Shown piece by piece: positions 54,265 through 64,000 of a DNA stretch of 64,000 nt (its first letter is position 1; each line of letters begins with the position of its first letter). The translations under genes were made by a program, and so were the position numbers. This DNA is from Hippopus hippopus (taxonomy: Eukaryota > Mollusca > Bivalvia > Cardiida > Cardiidae), in contig OX328112.1 in assembly GCA_946811185.2 (NCBI GenBank), positions 13,169,215 to 13,233,214 on the forward strand, in the 5' to 3' direction. Below the pieces are notes generated by a model, which saw only the letters and a program-made list of their open reading frames with translations, was not told the DNA's origin and searched no databases.

Positions 54265-57200
54265 CAATTACAGTGAGGAAGCAAATTGATTCGATAGTTC
54301 CAACTGTGTTTGTTATGACCACCTTGTATTCGCCTTCATCTTCAATAAATACTTCTGGAATAACAAGTTTGCTGAAATCTTTATCAATAGTGACAATAAA
54401 ATTTTCACTTTCCCGTATTGGTTCATTATCAATAAACCATGTAATTTCAACTTCAATTTCTGATTCAAACTCTACAATAAATTCAACAACTTCACTTTCA
54501 TGTACTGTTAGATCTGAGAGAGTTCTTATAAATCTTGGTCCTGTCTGAACAACTTCTACAACTTTGGTTACGTTTTCTTTCATTTCTTGAGTTTTTTCAG
54601 CAACTGGAAAATCCATTGTTACTTTAGTAGGTTCTTCAGGAACAGCACTTTCTTCCAATACTGTCTCAGATGATGAAGTCTTTTCTAAAATTTCAATGTC
54701 TGTTGGAACAATTTCTTCAACTACCTTGGTAACTTTTTCTTGTAATTCTTCAACTTGTGGTTTCTCTGAGATTATCAATCCTACTGTAACTTTCTTTGGT
54801 TCTTCTGGAGCAGAAACAGCTGATACAGTCTCAGATGAAGTAGTCTTTTCTGTAAGTTCAACATCTGTTTGAACATCTGTTTCTTCAATAACCTCAGTAA
54901 CTTTTTCTACGATTTCTTCAACTGTAGGCTTTTCACCCAGTTTTATTTCTAGAGTTACTTCCTTTGGTACTTTAGAAATGTCTTCATCTATTGTTTCAGT
55001 TACAGCAGTCTTTTCTGTAACCTCTGTATCATATGGAACATATGTTTCCTCAATAACTTTGCTTGTCTCGCTTTCTAATGTTATATCAACTTCTTCTTGA
55101 GGTTCAATTTTTAAGGTGTCGATTGATATATCCTGAGGCTGTTTTTCTAGTGAAATATCCATGGTAACAGATTCGGGTGTTTCATCAACAGGTATATCCA
55201 TAGACACTTCTTCAGTGGTCCTAGATTTTTCTTCACTGTCTAATTCTTCACATATACTCTCTGTGACAGGTGAAGTTATTTCAAGAGGTATCTCTGTCAC
55301 TTCTTTGACAGGGGTTTCGTCAAACACTTTATCACTTATTGTAACTGCTTCCGGTGTCTCTTCTTCAGGAACATCTTCAAAAATGGCTTCTTTAACAACA
55401 GTTTTTTCTTGGACCTCAGTGTCCACTGGAATGCCTGTTTCCTCTATAACAACACCAGTTTCAACACCAGGCACTGGAACAGCAGTATCTTTAGTGTCCT
55501 TTGTTTCTACATCTTCTGACTGAACATCATCTGATACTGTTTCTGTTTGTTCAATTGGTATAGTTATGGACGCCTTGTCAGTTTTTTCTGAAACAACTTC
55601 ATCAGGCCGAGATTGTATTTCTATCTCAGCAACCTTCTTTGATGATTCAATAGTCTCTTCAATAGTTACTCTCTCTTTCGTATCAATTTCGGTAGGGATT
55701 TCAAATTTCACCTCAGAAATTTCTTGTTTGTCTGCAGCAGGAATTTCAATAGAAACTTCTTCTGTGACTAGCCTATCTTTCATGTCAACTTCAAGGCTGA
55801 CACTTTCAGTTTCTTTCTTCACATCTTTTTCACTCACTTCAACAATCCTTTCTTCTTCTTTTTGTTTGTCTTCTTTTTCAATAGGAAATGATTCTGTTAC
55901 CTGTTCTGGTGCTACTTCAAAAGTAACCTTATGGACATCATCTTTCTTCTCAATCTCATGTCTCGGAGTAACTACATCCTCTGTTTGTATAGCATCGACC
56001 AAAACATCTTCTTGCTTGATGTCTTCAGAAACTTCAAATGGAACTTCAGCTTCTTCCCTATAAACAGATGAAGGAACAAGTTCACCTTTTGAAGCTTTAT
56101 CTAAAATATCCTTGGTTATCTCCTCTGCAAATTGTTCAATTACTTCAGCAGTAATTTCAGGCAACTGAATTTTCTTTGGTTCAGCAAGATTTATTTGGGT
56201 CAAAGTCGGTTTATCCTCTTCAATACTAGTAGATTTTGTTTCTTTTTCAACAGATTCAACAATTGGTTCTGTAATTTCAATCTCCAAGGGTTTATCATCC
56301 AACTGCTCTGATTGTACTTCAAGCTCATATTCTGTTACCTCTGATGGTTTATCAGTTGATGTTGTGATGGAAACTAAAATATCTTGAGTTATTTCTTCTG
56401 CAAACATATCAACCTCTTCAGAGGGTGATGTGACAGTTTCCTCTGTAGGTTTCAATGTCGAAACATCAACTTCAAAAGTATCCATTATTTTTTCAATTGT
56501 TTCAGATGCTTGTGAAATCTCTTGTTCTACAACATCAGAAGTATCTTGATCCTCATCCTCGTTTTCATCTAATGGAGCTCTAAATGGTATTTGATCCTCT
56601 GTTATTACTGATTCGGGTAATTCTTCTACAATTTCTTCCACTTGAATTTCTTTCTCTTCTTTCAATTCAATTGTCTTTTCAGTTTCAAATGTAATTTTTT
56701 CATCTTTTGTTTCAGCTGGAATTTCAGCTTTCACAGTAGACATTTCCTGTAAAATAATCTCTTTAGTAGGTTGTACCTTGTCTGAATCTAAAATTATTTC
56801 AGTAACTGTGTCTTCAACATCTTCTGTCAATGTGGGTTCAGTTTTTAATTCACTAATCTCTAGCAAAGCCTCTTCAAGATGCTCTGGAACAGTATCCTCC
56901 TGAGATTCTTTTAGAGCAACTTCAGATATAACTGTCACTTCTGGTAAAATATCATCAATTTCAGATAAAATAGTTTCTTTTTCTTCTTCAGATGTTAGTG
57001 TCAAGACTTGATCTGTTGGTATTGTTACTTTTTCAGTTTCAGTAATTTTCACTGACGTTATTTCCTTTAGTTCTACTTCAGACAGTCCTGATATATCTTC
57101 AGATGTTTTTTCTGTCAACTCAGTATATGTTGTTTCTTCTTTACTTACTTGAATTGTGTCTTTAACCTCTTCTACAATTTCTTCATGAGGAACTTCTGTT

Positions 57201-59382
57201 TCAGTCTCATAAATTCGTATTTTTTCTTCCTCCTTGTCTTTTTCAGCAGATTCCGCTACTGTAGTTGGTATTTCTTTAATCATTTCAATTGTTTCTCTTG
57301 TTGTTTCTATTTCTTCATCTACCTGTTTTTCAATTTCAACATCAACTGGAACCATCTCCACTTCTTTTACTGTTACTTCAGAAATATCACTTTCTACTTC
57401 AGATGGTTCTGGTGAATGAACAATAATAGTTTCTCTTGTTTCTTCAATGATCTCCTCTGTTGGTGCTTGAATTTCATTATTAATTTCATCAGTAATCATG
57501 TCATCAGTTTGAAATTCTTGTTCCTCTGCAACATCGGTGGTTTCTTGTGGCTTGATCACAACTTCAAAAACTTCACCAGGCTGTGAAACTGCCACTTCAT
57601 GAACATTTTCAGACTCAAAGAGATGCGTTTCTGATACTTTAGTATCTATCTGAACTATTGAAACTTCTGATGGCTTGGCTTGTTCAGTATCAATTGTTTC
57701 TCTGACTACTTCAACAGTTTCTTCAACAGGCTTTTCAGTCTCAGTCTCTGCGATCATCTCTTGGACAGAAGATACTTCACTCACAGGAATACTAGTTTCT
57801 AGTACTTGGCTTAAATTTACTTCCTCTGTGTCTGTTTGCATTTCAGTAACTTCGGTTTCTAATGGAATTTCCTGAATAGTGAGTTGCTCTCTTTCTAACA
57901 TTACAGTCTCTTTCACAGGTGCTTCAGTTTCTGTTTCTTCAATCTTGTCTTCAGTTACTTTAATCACCTCCCTTTCAGCAATAACAGTTTCTTCAAAAGG
58001 TTTTAAAGCTTCGGGCTCTACAGAAGTTCCTAAATCCAAGATAATCTCTGTCACTTCAGACTTTGTGGAGTCATCTTCAGTAACCTGCTCTTCAATCCTT
58101 GTTTCAAATACTGTCTGTGTTTGTGAAACTTCGACTGTCTGTGATGTTTCCTCCAGTTTAATTGGTATGTCTTTTTCAGTTTCATAAGTTGTTTCATCAA
58201 CATCTGGTTTTATTTCATTACTTTCTTCGTGGGATTCTAAATCTGATATCTCTTCCTTTGTAATCTGTTCAATTTCAATGGTTTTTCGAACAACTGTTTC
58301 TGTTTCTGTTTCAGCAGCCATTACTTCTAGTTCAACCTGTTCCAGTTTTTGTGAAACCACATCAATGCTTGTACCAGAAACCTGTTCAACTGGCCTTTCT
58401 TGAATTTCAACTGTTTCACTCTCATCAGGTATTGGTTTTTCCATCTTTATTTCAACAACTGTCTTTTCTGGCTTTACAATTTCTGTTGCAATGTCAATGG
58501 TTTGTGATAGGTCTTTTTCTGTAATGTCTGTTATGTCTTTACTATCATCAACAGCTGGTATAATTTCAATACTTTCTCTATGAGTCTCAGTAAGTTGTTT
58601 GTCTGCAGTTGGGATTTGTTCAACTTCAATTGTTTTTCTAACAACTGTCTCTGTTTCTATTACAGGAGCTGGTATTTCTTCTTCAACTGTTTTCTTTGGA
58701 ACCACCTCAATACTTGTAACAGAAATATCTTGTTTAGGCACTCCTTCCTGAGTTTCAACCTTTTTGGTAGTAACAGTTGTAACTTCTGTAATATCAACAG
58801 GTTCTGGTTTTTCCAGCTCTATTTTAATGACAGCTTTGTCATGCAATTGTTCTTCTGCAGTAATTTCAAAGATTTGAGGTTTTTCACCTTCAACTTCTTG
58901 AATCTCTGTTTTAATTACATCTGTCTCTGTCTTGATCTGTATACCTTCATGTTTCGTTTTTGGGTGCACTGGAATCTCTATTACAGATTCTTCTGTCTTT
59001 GGCATTTCATAATCATCCATATCTACTTCTTTCTTTGACTGTTGCAACTCAAACTCTGTTGCAACAGTCTCTTCTTCAGGCTTTCGAATCTCAATCTCCA
59101 TTTTCTCTTTTGAGTCTACTTCTGGTATTTCTTTTTCAATTAATTCTTCAGCAATGTCTGTTTTTGGTTGTTTTATTACTACTTCAAGTTCAGTTGTCTC
59201 TTTAACAGGCTTCTCTATGACCATTTCAACAACATCAGGTTCAACGGATTTTGTTTCAATGGTCATTTCGACTTTGTGCCTCTCATCCTTATCTCGATCT
59301 TCAACTACAGTTGTCTCATCAACAATAGCAGTCTGTTGGTCAATTTGTTTGTCAACTTCTTCCAGATGTTCATCTTCAGTTG
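54265..59382 (-). CDS. Titin-like exon: about 1,600-aa acidic spring segment plus C-terminal Ig domain
   Basis: A single uninterrupted exon of 5,118 nt (1,706 codons, phase 1 to phase 1). Acceptor TTTTCAG precedes it and donor GTAAGTT follows. It starts TEDEHLEEVDK after the split codon. The body is rich in Glu, Val, Thr, Ile and Lys with scattered Pro. Near the N-terminus a motif ETETVVRKTIE-EQI occurs twice roughly 110-125 residues apart. Three 55-56-residue units precede the last domain. The last about 93 residues are an I-set Ig domain (GPRFIRTLSDLTV; ITWFIDNEPI; EDEGEYKVVITN). It has Ile/Val rather than Cys at the two disulfide positions, although a Cys is present in the G strand (ESICFLTVI). 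It joins the next exon as G|CT (Ala). The long antisense frames are shadows of this exon. Confidence 0.92.
54560..55057 (-). repeat. Three 55-56-residue repeats next to the Ig domain
   Basis: Each unit runs V-I/V-E-E-T, then D-x-E-x-x-E-K-T, then S/T-E-T-V/I, P-E-E-P-x-K-V-T, a short hydrophobic stretch, E-K and E-x-V-T-K-V. Lengths counted from the translation are 55, 56 and 55. A more decayed relative starts further upstream (VIEETGIPVDTEVQEKT). Confidence 0.7.
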
Positions 59383-60841
59383 CTGAAAAGAAAAATAATC
59401 ATTTTCCTAAAAAGAAATTCATAATGGCTTTACACCATACCTACCTCAACATCTGAAAATTGAAAGCTTTTACAATTGGACAGAAAAAACCTGGAAAGTT
59501 TGTGGACATTTGCTTTCAAAGTATTCAAAGTCTTGGGAAGACTGATTATCAAGTAGATTCAGCAGCAACAAAGGGTTTATGTTTAAGATTTACTTGGATA
59601 ATGCAAGAGTGAGAGTGTAACAGAGGTCAGGCGTGAAAAAGAACCTAGGTAAGAATATTAAAGTTTTCAAAGGCGTAAAGGATAACTGGGGGGCAGCTTC
59701 ATGAGATAAGAGAGAGGATAATTACATGAAAAACTTACCAGTAATGGTAAAATCTGTTTAACTTGGATATATTTGCTTACTTTTCTTACAGATGGAATGA
59801 ATATTGTTATATGGTGCAGCATAAACAACTAGGGCCATTCAGCTCTTTTGTGCGTGCTTGTGTTAAATTGATGGAAAACAGGAATAAAGAGTCATAAAAT
59901 ATGACTGTACTTGCTTGGCAAAAAGTTATTCAAAGAAAAATTAATATGGAAACAACAGGTATTGTGGGAGAGCCTTGAATGTAACTTGGCGACAAAAGGA
60001 ACAGTTATGGTTCAATTAAACAATGGGATATGAATGCACAGATTGATATGGCAAGGACTTCTACAGGACGGTGGGTCAATCACTCAAAAGGGGCTGATCA
60101 CATAATAACCAAGATTATGTCACTAGTTAAGAGTAAATGATTTGGCAGAGAAACAAGTTCACAATCGTTACTACGGTCAACATTGCACCAGGATGATTAT
60201 TATAGACCAGATGGTTTGAGACTGAGTTTAACATTCACATGAGGAACAAAAAAGGTTTAATAAAACAGATCATTCCAATCTTTTTCTATTCTACCATATA
60301 TATATATTAAAAATGGTCATTAACGAAACATGTGGCTAAATATAAAGTATATAATATATAACAATTATATCACATGTGAACACTTGAGTATCATATTTTC
60401 ATCATGCTGACAGAATTGCTTTACATAATCAATCAAACATTTGAACATGAAATACATGCTACCACCTTAAGAATGAAGTGTATTTTAGCCTTGTTTCAAT
60501 TTCTGCACCCATGCAATTTATTCCATACATGTAGTAAGTATTTCCAGGTGTTGCAAATACTGGCTCAAAAAAAAAAAATGGTATTTTTGTGACAATTCAT
60601 TTTAGAGAGGTAATTTACTGTTACCTACATACTGATCTACCAATACTCCAGTTGTTAGATTAAACGGTGTTTCAATTAAAGGCCATTTCAGATAAAGGCT
60701 CATGAACAGTTATATTCTTTATATCCAAATTCTAGTGGACACCTTTTTACAGTCTTCACTGACTTTTTACCTTCATGAAACTGGTTACCATAAAGAACAG
60801 TTTTAAGCATACTAACACTTAAATGTGACTGAGGAGAAATA

Positions 60842-61303
60842 AATATGAGCAATGCCCTGTTAGAAGGGGGCTTAAAAAAGCATTAAGTACCAATTTAAGT
60901 CAGCCTTTGTAGTCCAGGGTCCGTATTCACCAACCATTCTTAAGAACATTCTTTGTCTTATTCTCCAAAATTTTCCAAATTTGAAAGTAATACAACTTCT
61001 GATTGGCTAAACCAAATGGTTTAGCCAATCTGAAGTTGTGTTACTTTCACACTTAGAAAACTTCAGAGAGTAAGACTGAGAATATTCTTAAAAATGGTTG
61101 GTGAATACGCACCCAGGCTGACATGGGTCAAAACATTTTGCTATTTGTAAATTTTATGTCTGGCAAAAAACCATTCTTCCTCCACATCCAGTCAATTGTA
61201 AGACTAAATGGACTTTAAGAATCCATAATTATGTGGTGTCTTGCTTGGGAAAATGCATCAGGAGATGCATTAAACCCATTTTTGCCAGAGAACCACTCAT
61301 ATA
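60842..61303. mobile_element. MITE B copy interrupted by a foldback element
   Basis: The left end reads ATATGAGCAATGCCCTGTTA and is followed by AGAAGGGGGCTTAA; the right end (GCATTAAACCCATTTTTGCC, then AGAGAACCACTCATATAT) is its inverted counterpart. The body matches the copies at 15798 and 52043. The element at 60917-61114 splits it. Confidence 0.75.
60917..61114. mobile_element. Foldback/MITE C, about 195 bp, long inverted repeat
   Basis: The two halves are near-complete inverted repeats: GGTCCGTATTCACCAACCAT at one end and ATGGTTGGTGAATACGCACC at the other, meeting in a short centre around 61015 (GGCTAAACCA / TGGTTTAGCC). It appears inserted in MITE B with a 3-bp CAG duplication. The transposase family is not assigned. 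Confidence 0.7.
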
Positions 61304-61611
61304 TGTCTGCTTCCAAGATACTTGACAACGCTATGGGAAAAGAAAATGCCTTTCATAAGTAATTGCTCCTCTTCCTCCAATGATTTCAAAGACTGTCACT
61401 TTAATTCACGTTTGTATGCAAATGAAAAAAATATTGTAAATGATTTTGCAGCTATGAATCGCTCTGTAAAAAAAAAAACCCAAAAACAAATATGTAATTG
61501 ATACCCAATTTCTATTTTTTTTCCTGCCTTTTTAATATATAACTTTTCATAACATCTAGGCTGCAGTAACTGAAATAAGGATAATAATAACAGTGCAAGA
61601 CCAATACTCAC

Positions 61612-64000
61612 GAAGGACAGTAACATATGCAGAAGTTGTGGCAGTTCCATATTCGTTTGTGGCCTCAACCCAGTATTCACCTTCATCTTCAGGAATCATC
61701 TGTAGAACTGTGATAGTGCACCTACCATCTTCTTCAAATGTTGTCTTTACATCCTCAGATGGAGACAGTTGTTCATCATCCACAAACCACGTTATTGTTG
61801 GGGTTGGATTTCCTCTGACAACAGTCTCAAGGTGAAGGTTATTTCCCTCAGTCAAGGTTTCATCTTTAAGAGGTAGTATGAAAACAGGACGTTCCTGTTG
61901 AAGCTCTGACACTTCTATTGTTTCTTCCATAATTTCATGTGTGACCGTTTCTAAAATAGTTTCTTCATCCTCATCCTCATGCATACCAAAGGTAACAGTA
62001 ACAACATCATGTTCTGGTTCTTTGATTGGAAGTTCAACTTCTGTTATTTCTTTGGGTGCCTTTTGAACCTGAATTTCTGTTGTGAATGTATCTTTTGGTT
62101 CCTCTTTCTTTTCAACTTCAAACTGTTCTATTATTTCAGGTTTAGCTTTCTCCAAAGGAAATTCAACATCAGTAAGTACACTTTCCTCCGGCTTCTCTTC
62201 TTTAATTTCAACAGTTTCAGGATGTTCAACATCATACTGAAGCACAGTGGTCTCATATTTTTCAAATTCCTTTGAAACCGGTTTAGCTATTTCCAGAACA
62301 ATTTCAGAAATCTCACCTTTTTCTGATGATGGTTCAGTTACTTCAGTCAAATCTGGTTGTTCAAGCTCACCTTTAACAACATTAACTTGGAATTCATCTG
62401 GTTTTGATGCCTCAGCTTTGGTTTCTTCTCTGATTACTTCTGAAACCTCACTTAATTTTGGTGAAATGACTCTGACATCAGTTACTGCAGTCTGATCAAC
62501 CTCTTCTTCAACACTTTCAACTTCAAAAGTGGGTTGCATTGTTGTTGTGGGCTGTGTCATTTCCACAGTAACTTTTGATAAATCAGTGGACTCTGGAGAT
62601 TTCAATTCAATTTCTTCAGCCTCTGCTACTTTTTCTTCTTCTTCTGCCAAATCGACCTTGTATTCTTCAAGTTGTGCTGAACTTGGTTTAGTTAACACAA
62701 TTTGAACTTCAGATAATTCTCCAACTTCTGGGGATTTTAATGTAATCTCCGAGACCTCTGGCTGATCAATTTTGTCAATCACTACTTCAGTTTGATATTG
62801 TTCTTGATCTTCTGGTTTAGTTTCTTGAACTTCTGTTTTTATCTCCGTTATACTAAGTGTCTCACTTTCTACTTTCGGAACAATATCAACTTCTTGTTTG
62901 TCAATAATACCAATTTCAATTTCAGTCTTGAATTCTTCTTGAGGTGCAGTTTCTGCTTTGGTATCTTCAAGCAATATTTCTGTGCTGGCAGTTTGCTCAA
63001 TTTTAGTTTCATCAACTTCACTGATTTCTGGTTTTTCTACTGTTTCAGTTATGATTTCAGTTTTAAACTCTTCTGTGTCTTGTATTTCTTTTGATGTCGT
63101 CACTGTAACAGTTTCTGTCTGAGCTACGACGTCTGTATCAGTTTCTGGTAACTTTTCAATTTCTGAAACAACAATAGTACTCACAGAGGTATCCACTTTA
63201 GATTCAATTGGATAATCAGAAGAAACATTTATAACATCTGACACAGTTTCAGTGCTTGTAATAGTTTCAACAGTTGTTTCAGTGACTGCACCAGTTTCAT
63301 CATCTGGTCTGAGCTCTATTTCCAATTCTATTTTTGTCTCCTCTGGTTGCTTTTCTTTGGTGTCTTCTACATCAGTTATGACTTCTTTCTCTGTAATAAT
63401 CTCTCTCTGTACTTCTGAAACTTCTTTAACATCAGGTGTAATTTCTTCTTCAACAAGTTCACTAATCTCACTTTCTGTTGTAATTATTTTTTCTACTGTT
63501 GTCAAATCTGCCATAACATCTTTCACTTGTCCAGTCTGAATTTGTATAGAGGTCACTTCCGTTGTAGAAGGCTGTTCTTTTTCTTCCAATGAAACTTCAG
63601 TCTTTGTTTCCTTGGTACTTTTTTCAGGTTGTGCCAGTATTTCAATTTGAACTTCTTCTGTTACTGTTTTGGGTTTTTCTTCATCAGGAACAGCTGAAAT
63701 ATCAGCCACTTCAATTGTTGTGACAGAAACTTCTGATTTATATTCCGGTTTCTCTTCTTTTGCTTTGAGGAGGGTGGTTTCCTCTTCAACTGTCAAAACT
63801 GCATCTGTTTCTGTTGGTACTACTTCAGCAACATCTGGCTGATCTTCACCTTCACTGACTTTGTCAGCTTTAGTTTCTTCAGGAACAAAAGCATCGGGTG
63901 TAATTGTATCTGTTACTTCTTCAGGGGGTTGAACATTTTCCTGGACTTCAGATGGTACTTCAGAAATAGATTCATCTTTAAGCCCCTCCTCTGTCAGTTC
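61612..64000 (-). CDS. Titin-like exon, 5' open: 45-aa repeat spring segment plus Ig domain
   Basis: The reading frame is open from the window edge to a splice donor (GTGAGT) just below 61612, giving about 796 codons with the exon start outside the window. Most of it is Glu/Val/Lys/Thr/Pro-rich PEVK-like sequence. Seven consecutive 45-residue units lie at 62123-63067. The last about 93 residues form an I-set immunoglobulin domain (starts RPVFILPLKDE; Trp in TITWFVDD; D-x-G-x-Y motif in PEDEGEYWVEATN). The B-strand and F-strand cysteines are replaced by Glu and Val, so no canonical disulfide forms. The exon ends in phase 1 (C|GT) and joins the exon at 59382 as C|CA (Pro). By family knowledge such Ig plus PEVK alternation is typical of titin, connectin and sallimus. 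A role as an elastic sarcomeric filament is inferred, not shown. Confidence 0.88.
62123..63067 (-). repeat. Seven 45-residue repeats without indels inside the titin-like exon
   Basis: Counting from the Phe at 63067, an aromatic residue (F, F, Y, Y, F, F, Y) opens a unit every 45 codons exactly, and the next Phe falls at 62122. The units share a pattern: aromatic, alternating charged/hydrophobic stretch, often K-S-P near residue 21-23, then L/I-S-E-V/I and a short Pro-containing linker. Sequence identity between units is modest although length is invariant. Confidence 0.85.

Larger units (their letters stand above)
59383..61611 (-). other. Intron between the 61612 and 59382 exons
   Basis: Donor GTGAGT next to 61612; acceptor TTTTCTTTTCAG next to 59382. 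It holds a MITE B copy (60842-61303) that is itself interrupted by a foldback element (60917-61114), and a decayed palindromic fragment near 61310-61400. No other coding-like stretch was seen between 59383 and 60840. Confidence 0.8.

Noticed and set aside
54237..59456. Plus-strand Ser/Thr/Val-rich frames such as those near 55161-56063
   Set aside because: They are antisense of the 54265-59382 exon; the minus frame carries the Ig domain and consistent splice sites.
1..64000. CRISPR array or bacterial defence-type system suggested by regular repeats
   Set aside because: The regular repeats are coding spring units or eukaryotic transposons; spliced exons with GT-AG introns rule out a prokaryotic setting.

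Overview
The window is one stretch of a large eukaryotic gene read entirely on the minus strand: a titin/connectin-like giant muscle protein. It is set in AT-rich introns packed with short non-autonomous transposable elements. The intron repeats point to a marine invertebrate, most likely a bivalve mollusc. They include tRNA-headed SINEs ending in a CAATCAATC-type tail, two elements with about 165-bp internal tandem repeats resembling the bivalve 'pearl'/Helitron-related elements, and several palindromic MITE families. Nothing bacterial or viral was recognised, and no functional tRNA, rRNA or CRISPR was seen.

Transcript order runs from high to low coordinates. Twelve exons can be joined by canonical AG/GT sites in one continuous frame: 64000(open)-61612, 59382-54265, 51991-51881, 50250-50057, 47230-47065, 39897-39781, 32317-31893, 30944-30578, 29017-27035, 23960-23872, 22102-22018 and 15717/15720-2650. 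Together they hold about 24.1 kb of coding sequence, or roughly 8,000 residues. The gene is open at both edges: the 5' side runs past 64000, and the 3' side is either spliced onward from 2650 or stops at 2579. Four immunoglobulin (I-set) domains are separated by very long Glu/Val/Lys/Pro/Thr-rich, PEVK-like segments. These segments carry at least four different tandem repeats: 45 aa x 7 without indels, about 55 aa x 3, about 69 aa x 4.7, and a 13.07-kb exon with roughly 90 units of 44 or 41 aa. The likely role is an elastic spring in the I-band or an equivalent filament, with the Ig domains as folded spacers. Introns between modules are phase 1, so each module can be included or skipped without a frame change.

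The introns are dominated by a 229-bp element with TTAA target duplications (piggyBac-type) built around a 65-bp near-perfect palindrome; about 49 complete or partial copies are present. A second MITE of about 265 bp (five copies) has itself been hit by the first one at the TTAA inside each of its terminal repeats. SINEs with clear target-site duplications have in turn inserted into copies of the first MITE, so the relative ages of the families can be read from the nesting.

The most interesting points are the giant repeat exon and its higher-order structure, and the exact 45-residue periodicity upstream. Others are the missing disulfide cysteines in three of the four Ig domains, and a weak splice donor at 39780 whose read-through would add a cysteine-rich, membrane-helix-like C-terminal tail. 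Two pearl-like elements flank a half-Ig exon as direct repeats.
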